From contig AP031355.1 in assembly GCA_037833965.1 (NCBI GenBank), positions 26,623,501 to 26,687,500 of the forward strand: a stretch of DNA of 64,000 bases, given 5' to 3'. Under the pieces are notes generated by a model that saw only the letters and a program-made list of their open reading frames with translations, searched no databases and was not told where the DNA came from. Positions 50,096 to 60,100 of this stretch are shown here, in pieces (position 1 is the stretch's first letter; the number at the start of each line of letters is the position of its first letter). The stretch comes from Marchantia polymorpha subsp. ruderalis (lineage: Eukaryota > Streptophyta > Marchantiopsida > Marchantiales > Marchantiaceae). Made by a program: the position numbers and the translations under genes.

Positions 50096-51342
50096 GGTCG
50101 GCTCTTGGTCGTGAAGAACGTCTCACTTGATGGCCGCGCCGGCTGTACGCTGGAACGGTCTTCGCTCTCACGCGCGGCTTCACGCTCCGCCGTCGTCGAT
50201 TAAACTCTCACGCTCGAATTGGCGGATTTGAACTCCGCGAGCGTGTCACCCTGTGGACATGGGGGCGTAGCGCCGAAGGCGAGTTTTCCGCCTTGCGCGG
50301 TACACTTGTTCGTACCGCCCCTCGGCCAATCTCCTTCTGCCTTGACGCGTGTGTCCGCATGTCGGACAAAAATTCAACTCCTGCCTGTGCGCAGGCAGGG
50401 GCCTCGGCGGATTCTCCGCCGGCGCGGAACTTGAACATCCTCCTGTGCACAGGCGTTCGCCTGTGCGCAGGCGAATTCCGTCCGCGGCGCTGCGCTGGCG
50501 CGGAAGGCGTTGACCGTGGTCAGCCGTCTCCGTCCAGTCTGTCCGTTCCTTGTCTCTCCGTCGGCGCTTCCGCCGCCGCAACTCCGTCCGTCCAAGAGCG
50601 CATCCACCCGGGCCGTCCGCACGGTCCGTACCTGTTGGATTACTCTGGCGGCTCTTCCGACGTACGCGGCGCTGCGCTGGCGCGGAAGGCGCCGTACACT
50701 TTCTACCTCACAAGGCGCATTTCTAGGGCCCAAGGCGGATTTTCCGCCGACGCCGAAGTGCCTGTGCACAGGCGTACGCCTGTGCGTAGGCGGACTTCGC
50801 GCCTTCCCTAACCCTACTTCGCCTGTGCACAGGCGAACGCCTTCGTCCGTGCATAGGACAAAACTTGAATCCCCCTTCCGCGTTGGCGGAATTCGCGCCG
50901 GTGGCGAACTCCTTCCGCCGTAGGCGACCGCCTCCGTTTCTTCCAGTAGCGATAACTCCCTAAGTCCTCGTCCGTTCCAAGCGTTCTTGGGCTCCGTTAG
51001 AATCAGCGCGTCGAGCTCTTTCCAACGGGACCCTAACTTGGTCAAGGCGCCCGAGGGTTGACCTAATTACGGGGGTTTCCCTACAGCCGCGGACGCAACC
51101 TCCGAGGGCGGGTTTTGCGCCTTGTGCCGTAGAGATCCTAACTGCGGAGCTCGCAGGGAGGGTGGTGCCTGTCCTTACTACGGCACCCCAAATCCCAGAT
51201 TCTACAAGATCCCTCGAGAATCCCCGCGATCTTCCGGATTCACTCTGTTTTGATGTACCGAAGGCTATTTACAATGCTGCCAGGGTACAGTTTTTCAAAA
51301 ATGTTTTAATTTCCTCAAAATTGCCAAAAGTGGGGTACCACA

Positions 51343-51357
51343 TGCCCCCCTCCTCAA
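51343..51357 (-). promoter_or_regulatory. Polypurine tract (plus-strand primer)
   Basis: TTGAGGAGGGGGGCA directly precedes the LTR start TGTGGTACC on the minus strand, which is the expected position for plus-strand priming. Confidence 0.88.
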
Positions 51358-51379
51358 TTGTGAGCGCCCACGCGAACAC

Positions 51380-54220
51380 TCACATGTGGTATTTCTTCAA
51401 CCGCCACCCGTTCACTCGGGTGCCTAACAAATCGCCGGCCAGGTCCGCAAGTTGGATGGATCCATTCGGGAAGACTTCGACAACCCTGTAAGGTCCCATC
51501 CACCTTAGGTGCAGTTTGCCTGGGAATCTGGCATGCCTGCTGTCGTAGAGCAATGCCAAATCACCCGCCTGCAGGAGTACCGGTTTGATCTTTTTATCGT
51601 ATCTCTCCTTTCGGCGGAGCTGGATTTTCCTGGTGCGATCTTCGGCGTCTCTTCTCCTCTCATCCAGCAGCGTGACTTCCTGTAACCTGTAGAGCTGACT
51701 CTCCTCTGCGCCCATCCTCTGCAAATCCAACGTTCGTTGGGTGGGTACTTCAAATTCGATCGGGAGGATCGGGTGTTGCCCATACACCAGAAAGTATGGT
51801 GTCTGTTTGGTCGTGATCTTCTCAGCTGTGCGGTACGCCCATAGAGCGGCTGCTAGCTTCGTATCCCAGTCGTGAGCGTGATTCACCGTGACCTTGAGTA
51901 GTATTTTACACAGCAGACCATTGGACTTCTCCGTCAGTCCATTTGCCTTGGGATTGTATGGAGTAGTCTTCCGGTGCTTGATGTGGAAGTACCGTGTCAG
52001 ATCTTCGATGATCTGATTCAGAAAATGCGTGCCCCGGTCGCTGACTAGCTCTAAGGGACATCCGTAGCGTGTGATGATCGACTCAAACAAGAATGCTGCC
52101 ACTGTGGCAGCATCATCCCTTCTGGTGGCTCTGGCCTCTACCATTTTGGTGGCGTAGTCCGTTGCTACCAGAATGTAGCGCCTTCGTGTACTTCTAGTCA
52201 CTGGTTGTATCGGCCCTACAAAGTCAATACCCCACTTTTCGAAAGGTGCTAGAGGCATGATGGGAGTCAGGGGCCAGCGTGTTGTAGGCGTCGGTCTCCC
52301 CGTCCTCTGGCAACTGTCACACTTGCGGATGTAATCGAGAACATCCTTAAACATGGTCGGCCACCAATACCCCGCATTTAGGATCTTTGTGACCGTGTTC
52401 CTGGTGGCATAGTGTCCACCCGCCTCCTCAGTATGCATCGCACTCACTATTCTTGGTACCTCTGTTTCCTCCAGGCACCTGCATAAGCGCTCATCTGCCA
52501 TCTTCTTAAACAAAACCCCCTGCTGGAGTTGGTACGGGCCTGCCTTATGAATAAAGACAGTTCGCTGTTCCAAATCCATGCCTTCGGGGCACTGGAGGGT
52601 TAGCAGATATCGATACAGGTCGGCATAGCGGGACTCATGTCCTGCAGACAACTGAAATAACTCTTCATCTGGAAAATCGTCCACCAATTCCTCCTCTGTC
52701 GGCTGGGTCCATAATCGGGACAAGTAATCCGCATTTTCGTGGTGCACCCCTTTTCTGGTCTGGACTGTGTAGGTGAACTCTTGTAGTAACAACACCCACC
52801 TGGCGATTCGACCGGATAGGTCGGCTTTCTTGACTAGGTGTTGCAATGCGTAGTGGTCCACATGGAACACAAACTCGTAGCAGATTAGGTAGTGACGGAA
52901 CTTTTTACAGGAGTACACCATCCCCAACGCTTCTCTCTCCGTCGTGGTGTACTTCCGCTCTGCTAGAGACAGCTGTCGGCTCGCGAAGTAGATCGGGTAG
53001 TCCTTTTTGTTGTCATCCTTTTGACTCAGTACTACACCGATGGCGAATGCCGAGGTGTCAACGTAAACATGGAATGGTCGATTCCAGTCTGGACTCCTTA
53101 GTACGGGAGCAGTCGTGAGTTTTGCTTTTAGAGCCTCAAATGCTGACTGCTGGTTCGCACCCCAAGCATAAGGCTCGTCCTTCTTCAACAACTTGGTCAG
53201 GTCCGCCGCCAGTATTGCATACATGTGTATAAATCTTCGGTAGTAGCCCACATGACCCAGGAATGCTCGCAGCTCCCTTAGATTCGTGGGTGGCTCAAGC
53301 TCGAGTATAACCTTGACCTTCTCGCTGTCCACCGCAATGCCGTCTGCCGAGACCCGATGACCCAACAAGATCCCACTAGTCATAAAGAAAAAGCACTTCT
53401 CGGGATGCAGTGATAAACTGCTCTCTCTACATTTATCGAAGGTCTGCTTCAAGTGACTTAGGTGTTCAGACCGCTTCCCAAAGACACAGAAGTCATCTAT
53501 GAATATTTCCAGGAACTTCCTCAGTTGTTCCTGAAAGATATTGGTCATCATCCGTTGAAAGGTGGCAGGCGCGTTGCACAGACCGAAGGGCATCTTGTGG
53601 TATGCGTAAGTTCCCCAGTCGGTGGTGAACGTAGTTTTATCCTTGTCCTGTTCACGGATAGACACCTGATTGTAACCTGAGAACCCATCCAGGAAGCTAT
53701 AACATTCATGTCCTGCGACATGGTCTAGAATGGCATCCGTGAATGGTAACGGGTGATGATCCTTGCGTGTTGCTGCATTCAACTTCCGGAAATCCTGACA
53801 CACTCGTATCTTACCCGTCAACTTCTTGGGTACGATAACAATCGGCGACACCCACTCGCTGCTGAGCACAGGGTAAATAATACCAGCGCTCAAGTACTTA
53901 TCTATCTCCTCTTTAACTAGCAAGGAGTATTTTGGGTTGAGGCGATACTGGCGCTGTCGTATGGGTACTGAGTCGTCCAGTAAATCGATACGGTGTTCCC
54001 CATACCGTGCGGGTATCCCCTTCATGTCTTCGATCTTCCAGGCGAAAACGTCGACATAATGGCTAAGGAAGGCCTGTACTTTCCTTAGCTCGTCTCCTCT
54101 CACTGCGCTTGATACCTTCAAGCACTTGCCGGGACTGAGTTGTACTTCGTGACAGTCACTAGGGTCGACAATGCCCTCAGTGTGACTCGTCTCACTCCTT
54201 CCCAGTCCCACAGTTAATTG
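51380..54220 (-). CDS. pol: Pol: reverse transcriptase, RNase H, integrase
   Basis: About 946 residues when read on from the gag stop. There is no ATG near its start; the first codons are CAA TTA ACT GTG, so it is best seen as the readthrough extension of gag. Numbering from the GTG, RT spans about 85-260 with FIDD at 237-240. RNase H has Asp385, a Glu near 425-427 and DYLSR near 495. The integrase has a zinc finger His593/His600/Cys631/Cys634 and a catalytic Asp663, Asp725, Glu761 (35-residue spacing). The C-terminus has MGPYRVVE and RVNGWRLKKYH, with no chromodomain. The whole frame is open, so the element may be autonomous. Its protease lies upstream in the gag ORF. Confidence 0.93.
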   Translation of the reverse strand, partial: QLTVGLGRSETSHTEGIVDPSDCHEVQLSPGKCLKVSSAVRGDELRKVQAFLSHYVDVFAWKIEDMKGIPARYGEHRIDLLDDSVPIRQRQYRLNPKYSLLVKEEIDKYLSAGIIYPVLSSEWVSPIVIVPKKLTGKIRVCQDFRKLNAATRKDHHPLPFTDAILDHVAGHECYSFLDGFSGYNQVSIREQDKDKTTFTTDWGTYAYHKMPFGLCNAPATFQRMMTNIFQEQLRKFLEIFIDDFCVFGKRSEHLSHLKQTFDKCRESSLSLHPEKCFFFMTSGILLGHRVSADGIAVDSEKVKVILELEPPTNLRELRAFLGHVGYYRRFIHMYAILAADLTKLLKKDEPYAWGANQQSAFEALKAKLTTAPVLRSPDWNRPFHVYVDTSAFAIGVVLSQKDDNKKDYPIYFASRQLSLAERKYTTTEREALGMVYSCKKFRHYLICYEFVFHVDHYALQHLVKKADLSGRIARWVLLLQEFTYTVQTRKGVHHENADYLSRLWTQPTEEELVDDFPDEELFQLSAGHESRYADLYRYLLTLQCPEGMDLEQRTVFIHKAGPYQLQQGVLFKKMADERLCRCLEETEVPRIVSAMHTEEAGGHYATRNTVTKILNAGYWWPTMFKDVLDYIRKCDSCQRTGRPTPTTRWPLTPIMPLAPFEKWGIDFVGPIQPVTRSTRRRYILVATDYATKMVEARATRRDDAATVAAFLFESIITRYGCPLELVSDRGTHFLNQIIEDLTRYFHIKHRKTTPYNPKANGLTEKSNGLLCKILLKVTVNHAHDWDTKLAAALWAYRTAEKITTKQTPYFLVYGQHPILPIEFEVPTQRTLDLQRMGAEESQLYRLQEVTLLDERRRDAEDRTRKIQLRRKERYDKKIKPVLLQAGDLALLYDSRHARFPGKLHLRWMGPYRVVEVFPNGSIQLADLAGDLLGTRVNGWRLKKYHM

Positions 54221-54223
54221 CTA
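54215..54223 (-). promoter_or_regulatory. Leaky-stop signal between gag-protease and pol
   Basis: On the minus strand the end of gag reads GAA TAG CAA TTA ACT. TAG CAA TTA fits the UAG-CARYYA readthrough consensus known from tobamovirus replicase genes. The frame continues open into RT-integrase without any shift, and no ATG is available for a separate pol start. Confidence 0.82.
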
Positions 54224-57031
54224 TTCGTCTTCCGGCTGAATAGCTTCCGGCTCTTCTTCTTCTCCCACCGAACAGCAGGCAACGAATCCCACGAAGTAAT
54301 CGGATTCGGTACCACTGGAATCCGATCGCGCGGTCGACTCACTGTCCTCGCCCGATGTGTAACCTGCACTTGTCGATGGGGTCTCTCCTTCGTGCCTGAC
54401 CCTATTCCAGGGCACCGTAATGGTTTTGGTCGGTTCCGAAGGATGAGGAAACTTAAGGCGATGTCTTCGCCAATCGCATCTTACTTGTGCACCATATAGC
54501 CATGGTCGCCCGAGCAGAACGTCATAGCCCTGCTTCATCATCGGTTGAAGGATGATATACGTCAACCGAAAGTCCGCACCCCCGATGGTTGTCTTGACAT
54601 TGCGCAGCATACCTGCAGGCATTCTCCGCGTCTGATCCGCTAATCTCAACACACGCTTCGAGGGTTCGTATTGACTGAACCCCAAGGCTCTCGCTGTATC
54701 CTCCGTCATTATGTTGACTCCTGATCCAGAGTCGATTGGCACTCTGCGTACACAACACCCTGCTATTTCCACATCGATCTCGGGTGGCCCTTGGTCTTCG
54801 CTCTCCACTTGATATACTTGAGAGGATGTGGATGCGCGCGGCTTCCGCGGATGCCGTAGCGAAAGCATCAACATTCTCCGATACGTCTTATTGTCCTCCA
54901 AGAGCTGCTTGAACGTGATGTTCACTTTTCGACTCCCGAGATCTTCAACCAAGTCATAGTGGGCGCGTTGGGTCGCCGGGGTCGGCGACGCTCTGCGAGG
55001 TTCCACGGTGGCTGCCAACTTCGCCCCAAGGGAGGATGTCAAGTCTGGCCGCGGTGGGTCCTTTTGCGTGCGGATCGCTTCCTTCAACAGGTTGGCTACC
55101 TCGTTGCGGATATCCGGAGCATAGTCCCGTTTCAGTAGGCGCACTGGCTCGTCCTCGACTGCTGTCTGGGGGCGCACTGCTGGTGCCTCCCGCGTAGCCG
55201 AAGACTTCCGAGCAGGTCGCAAGTCGGACTTGCTGGATGTCTTCTCCTTACCTTTTCCCGTCCGGTCGGCGGTTCTCCGTTCGTGCTTGCGAGTGTCACG
55301 CTCTTGCTCCTTGGATTTCTTGGAGCTACGAGTTTCGACCCGTGCGCACATAACCTCTTCAGCCGGCCATTCTTCGTCTTCGCCATCCCCGTCTGAACCT
55401 ACTTCGACCTGGTTAACTTGCACGTCCTCCTTAGCAGGAGTGTTCACAAATCGTACCGCTGGCCGAGGGACTGGTGGCTGATCACACTCTGGCGCAGTGT
55501 GCCCGACCTTCTTGCAATTACTACATGTCGGAGCATAATCGTTTCGCCTTTTTGGTTGGGGACACTGCGGTGAGAAGTGCCCAACTTCCCCGCAATTATA
55601 ACAAGCTCGCGGTGGCGGTGGGTCAAACGTCCCTGGAGGTGCTCTCCGCCTCACAGGTACCGTAGTGGCCCGATCCACCGGAATATATCGTGGGACTTGC
55701 ATTGCTGAAACTGCAGGAGGGGTAGGAACCGACTGGACGGCGTAGGCTGTCTCTTCGCTAGCCTCTCCATAGTACGGTTGCGCCCACTCTACTGCGTTGA
55801 CTGGATATGACGGCCGGGTGGTAAGGCACTCGGTGTTTGCATGTCCCACCGCCCCGCACGTAGTACACCATAAGTTCGCTCGCACTCTCCCGGGTGATTT
55901 TCTGCGATCATGCCCGCCTACCACTTGAACCTTGAGATCGGCGAAGTCCTTCACCAGGGTCTCCATCTTCGAAGCTATATCTCCCGGCGCTCTGTCCGTA
56001 GTCACTCGTCGGATGCCCTTTTTCTTTGCTGACCCATGCTTCTTCCTCTTCTTCTCCTCCTCCGACGATGAGGTTTCCTCTTCTTCGGATGAAGAACGGT
56101 TCTCGTCCGAAGACGATTCCTCCGATGACGGAGTTGTACCTCTACGTCGTCTTCGCCCTCCCTTCGGTTTTCGTTCCTTCGACTCCCGTCTCTCTCTCCC
56201 TCTTCGGTTGAGAGTGGAAGTTTCGAAGGCTTCTGCCGATGCAATCACATCCTCAATAGTGTCGCACTTGCTGCGTCGGCAAAAAGTCTCCATCTCCCGA
56301 GTTAAACCGGTCACGTACCAATCCACAGCTTGTTGTACCGAGAAAGGGGACCCTGGTCCTGTTTTCGGTATTCTGTCGAGGAGGTCCAGAAATCTCTCAG
56401 TGTAGTCACGCAGACTCTCCTTCTTCTCTCGCTGCAAATTACGTAACTTTGTCAAAACCCGGCTGTCGTAGCCGAGCTCGCGGAAGCGGCGAAGGAACTT
56501 CTCCTTCAGCTGGGCCCATGTTGTCAACCCAGTCGGATCGATGCTCTCGTGATTGTACCAACTCCTCGCTTTCTTCCGCAGAAGGCTTGGAAAGATCCTT
56601 AGTCGGTCGTCGTCTGCGACCTCGCGATTGGCAATAGACACCGACTCGAATAACTTGATGTATGAATCTGCATCGTCGTCATCCCCACTCCCTTTGTACT
56701 TCGGGTAGGAATGTTTAGTAATCGGCTGAGGTAGCCGCACATTGGCTTGTCCGTCCGCCATCGGTGTGTCTGTCGACGGTTCTCGGGCGGTCGGTTCTAC
56801 TTCACTAGGCGGGTCCGTGCAAGGAATATCTAGTAGAACTGTAAGCACCAAGTTTGGTTCCGAGTCGTCGGGGGTAGGTTCCCCAAGGATGTCGGCCGAA
56901 CTAGGCTTAGGTACTCTTTTTGGTGTTTTCTTGTTTTGACGCCGTGTCTCTTCCACGGCCTTCTCTGAATCTCGTCGGAACTTGCGGACAGCTCTAGCAC
57001 TTAGGTTGCTCCCGCCAGCCCCAGTCGACAT
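54221..57031 (-). CDS. gag: Gag-protease polyprotein (936 aa)
   Basis: It starts at an ATG (57031), 48 bases downstream of the PBS. Residues about 110-275 are the Ty3-type gag domain (YKGSGDDDDADSYIKLFE; ARSWYNHES; LKEKFLRRF). Residues 275-350 are Arg-rich then Ser/Glu-rich. Three CCHC zinc knuckles follow: Cys389-Cys402, Cys477-Cys490 and Cys503-Cys516. A charged linker leads to an aspartic protease at about 750-865, with IDSGSG (Asp767) and DVLLGR (837-842). DSG replaces the common DTG but is known in retroviral-type proteases. It forms the capsid and nucleocapsid and processes the polyprotein. It ends in TAG within a readthrough context. Confidence 0.93.
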   Translation of the reverse strand: MSTGAGGSNLSARAVRKFRRDSEKAVEETRRQNKKTPKRVPKPSSADILGEPTPDDSEPNLVLTVLLDIPCTDPPSEVEPTAREPSTDTPMADGQANVRLPQPITKHSYPKYKGSGDDDDADSYIKLFESVSIANREVADDDRLRIFPSLLRKKARSWYNHESIDPTGLTTWAQLKEKFLRRFRELGYDSRVLTKLRNLQREKKESLRDYTERFLDLLDRIPKTGPGSPFSVQQAVDWYVTGLTREMETFCRRSKCDTIEDVIASAEAFETSTLNRRGRERRESKERKPKGGRRRRRGTTPSSEESSSDENRSSSEEEETSSSEEEKKRKKHGSAKKKGIRRVTTDRAPGDIASKMETLVKDFADLKVQVVGGHDRRKSPGRVRANLWCTTCGAVGHANTECLTTRPSYPVNAVEWAQPYYGEASEETAYAVQSVPTPPAVSAMQVPRYIPVDRATTVPVRRRAPPGTFDPPPPRACYNCGEVGHFSPQCPQPKRRNDYAPTCSNCKKVGHTAPECDQPPVPRPAVRFVNTPAKEDVQVNQVEVGSDGDGEDEEWPAEEVMCARVETRSSKKSKEQERDTRKHERRTADRTGKGKEKTSSKSDLRPARKSSATREAPAVRPQTAVEDEPVRLLKRDYAPDIRNEVANLLKEAIRTQKDPPRPDLTSSLGAKLAATVEPRRASPTPATQRAHYDLVEDLGSRKVNITFKQLLEDNKTYRRMLMLSLRHPRKPRASTSSQVYQVESEDQGPPEIDVEIAGCCVRRVPIDSGSGVNIMTEDTARALGFSQYEPSKRVLRLADQTRRMPAGMLRNVKTTIGGADFRLTYIILQPMMKQGYDVLLGRPWLYGAQVRCDWRRHRLKFPHPSEPTKTITVPWNRVRHEGETPSTSAGYTSGEDSESTARSDSSGTESDYFVGFVACCSVGEEEEPEAIQPEDE

Positions 57032-57078
57032 TCACCGAGCATGGCTGCTCGTAAAAACCCCGGTGTTGACGCAACTGT

Positions 57079-57095
57079 CCCCGGCAGCGGCGCCA
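57079..57095 (-). promoter_or_regulatory. Primer-binding site, tRNA-Asp type
   Basis: TGGCGCCGCTGCCGGGG on the minus strand complements the 3' end of plant tRNA-Asp, with one difference from the usual TGGCGCCGTTGCCGGGG. It is separated from the LTR end (57118) by 22 nt. Confidence 0.85.
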
Positions 57096-57117
57096 AAAAG
57101 AAGTTGTCGGCTTCTTA
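57096..57117 (-). other. Hairpin spacer between LTR and PBS
   Basis: On the minus strand the spacer contains AAGAAG-CCGACAA-CTTCTT, a perfect 6-bp stem with a 7-nt loop. The identical spacer occurs in the sister copy at 62528-62549. Confidence 0.7.
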
Positions 57118-60100
57118 TGTAATAACCCACTAAAGGCTAAAACTGCAATATAGTGGTAGAAAGGTCGAACCCACAGGGACAGAGGAACACACAGGGTACA
57201 AAGTGTCACGTTTTAACAGACTATTGAGGAGTTTGAATTCTCAGGCAACTGTCACTCCCAGAAATACTGCAAGTGTCCACTCGGAGCGCACTCGGAGGTC
57301 GCACAGTGCAACGTAACACACACACACACACACACACACACCTGAAACTACAGAAACACAACCTAGAGATCCGTTAGGACCTCTACTTCAAGATTTCAGG
57401 GGGAAAGTCTCTCACGAGCACACTCGGCAAAGCTGCGGGCAGTGACTTCCAACTCCGGCTTTTACAACACTTCCACTAGCTTGCTGCTAGTGTAGGAAAC
57501 CCGGTTTGGACTGCCTACTTCGGATCGAAGTCACTCATACGCGGTGAACAACACTCTCAACTCACAAAACGCGCAGAGAACACAGGTCCGCACTGAAGGA
57601 CTCACTGTGAAACATTCCAGTAACACAACAACAGTCTATTGAAGAGTTTGAATTCTCAGGCACTTGTCATTCCCAGAAATACTACAGGGGTTACCCTCAA
57701 GGCACCTGCTGCAGCGTAACCTGAATTTACAACCAAGGCTTACACGAAGTAGCAAAACTTCACTTTGGCATTCAGGGGAAAAATCCCAAGGAGTACAATC
57801 AGAAAGAAACACTCGAAGGTGTAGGGGCGAAACTGTTCAAGTATCTAACTAGTCACTGGCTCTGAGCATCGGCAGTCACCCGCAGGTGCAGATCCGAACT
57901 ACTCAAGTCTCTAACCAATGGACTAGCTCTGAACATTCGGCCGAAGGCCTTCAGCTACAAAATGCGGAACGCTAAGTTGTAACTCCTCGTGCGTGGTGAC
58001 AGAACTCAAGGACACAAACACGCAAAGGAAATGGGTTCCTGATCTGCACTTCTGATGGGAAAGAACCCCAGGCAAAACGCCTGGAACTATTTTATACCTT
58101 CTAAGTCCTACCTAACACTACACTGCACTACGCTACACGCCTGCACGGAACCACGCTACACTACACTCCGCGGAACCTGTACTACGTCTCCTACGCGGCC
58201 GACTGCCGCGCACTAACTCCCTACCCTGCCACTCTTCCGCTCGACTACGCAGTCCCAAACGCTGCAACGCCGCGGACACCTCCCCCTCGAGGGCGGACAT
58301 GGTATCCTGTGCCTTCGAAAGAAAGGCCTCGAGCTTCTTCGCTACCTTCCGCCGACTCCTACTGTCGCCTGACAACAACCCGGCTGCGCGCAATTCAAAC
58401 TCACGCAGTGTGAGTTTCTCCTGCGCCTTCACTTCCCAGTGGGCGTAGCCCTTGAGACAGTGGGCGACTCGCCTCGCCGTCTCCACCTTCGTGCGATCCG
58501 CCTCCTTCCTGCGATCCTCTTCAATCGTCACTAATTGCGATTCGGCTTCAGCACGTTGCGCTCTCAATTCGCCACACTCTGACTGCAAACTGCGGATTAA
58601 TTCTTCATCCGCCTGCCGTGCGAGCTGACATTGTTCCAACAACCGCGTCTGTCGCACGAGCTCCTCTGACAAAATCCGATTCTGGGCCTGCTCAGAATCG
58701 AGTGCTTCCTTGACCTTCACCTGCTCCTTGGCGAGCTCGCCCAGTTTCTCATCCTTCATCTTCTCGGAGTGCTTGTAGAATTTCTGATTAAGCTTGTACT
58801 GTCCCCACAAGCACTCATGTTTCTCCTTCAAGTCTCTCAACTCCTGGTCCACTCTAGCTAATAGCTTGCTGGTGTGGACTTTAGTGCGAGTCCGCCTGCG
58901 CACTAACTCGATGTAAGATCCCGGCTGGAGTGGGTCGGCGTATTTATCGACCTTGCGATCCAAGTACCGCAGCAACGTAATCACCTGCTCAGAGAGCGCC
59001 GCCGCCGGCGCTCCAACAATTTCCTCCTCCTCCTCCTCGGTGTCTTCTGCTCCTGACATTTCTTCCGTGGAGCCTCCGTCGTCATCATCCGAGTGGAGAA
59101 TTTCAGTCGCCATTGATTGCGTCGGCGACTGCCCCGAGTGGGGCTGCACGTCCTCGACGTGCACTGCCTGCGAAGGCACGGCTGCAGCCTCGCTGCTCGT
59201 CGCCAAAATGTCTAAGGCGGAAGGCGAATGTACCCGAGCGGCATCCCCGTCGCTCGCTGGTTGATTGCCTACCGCATTCTCTCTGTCGCCGTCGTCCGTC
59301 GCCGAAGGCGATTGAGCGGAGGGTGGCTGCGCGGGGTTGGATTGCGCATCGCGTATCGAGATTTCATCCCGCGGACAGTCACTCCGCTCCTCCGTCTGCT
59401 GCTCCCTCGATCGGTCCGTGGGGGCTGTGCTCGGCCCGTGCGCAGGCGCATTTGCCGGCGCCTTGTCCGCCGCAGGCGTAGCGCCGCGGACATCTATCGC
59501 CGAAGGCGACATGGCCGGGGGCCGCACGCCCGATGTTCCTTGGCCTATAGGCCCTACCGCCGAAGGCGCATCTATCGGCGGACTTCCCGCCGATGGTGCA
59601 GCCTCCGCACGCTCTCTGCTCGTATCTCCTCGGCTCGAAGGCCCTGGCGCCGAAGGCGCAAATTGCGGCGCGTGGTGCGCCGGAGGGTCTGGCCCCGAGG
59701 GCCGGTGTCTCGTAGGCGGTTCTTCCGCCGGCTCCTTCCCCTTCCTGCGTTGGAACGGGGGTGATTCTTGCCTGTGCACAGGCGGCACGTGTGGAGGTGT
59801 CCTGTGCACAGGCGACCTGTGCACAGGTGAGCGCCTGTGCACAGGCGGACTGCTCCTTCCCACGCGTAAGCGTAGATCCACGTCCACTTGTGTTCGCCGA
59901 TCCGAGGAGGCTCGTCCGTCCGCGGAGGTTCGCCTGTGCGCAAACGGAGCCTCTGTCCGCATCGCACGTGGTAACTCCGGAGGCCCTTGGCCCGTAGGCG
60001 GCCTCTCTCCCGACGAGGTTGCAGCGTGGCCCGTCGCTCCTGCGGTCGTCCGCGCTTCCTCTCGCCTTTCTGGCGACGCACTTCCTATCTCCGTCGCAAT

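Larger units (their letters stand above)
45943..51342 (-). repeat. LTR_C, complete 3' LTR (5400 bp)
   Basis: Bounded by TGTAATAACCC (45943) and GGGGTACCACA (51342) on the plus strand. The outer side abuts the interrupted older LTR, with ACCGC as the 5 bases before it; the inner side abuts the polypurine tract. It contains the 1045-codon ORF, the TATA box at 46912-46921 with the hairpin at 46893-46909, and a CA microsatellite near 46142. It is among the longest LTRs I would expect in plants. Confidence 0.9.

Noticed and set aside
54211..54211. Independent translation start for pol at this position
   Set aside because: The codon is GTG. The frame is continuous with gag through TAG, so readthrough explains it better.
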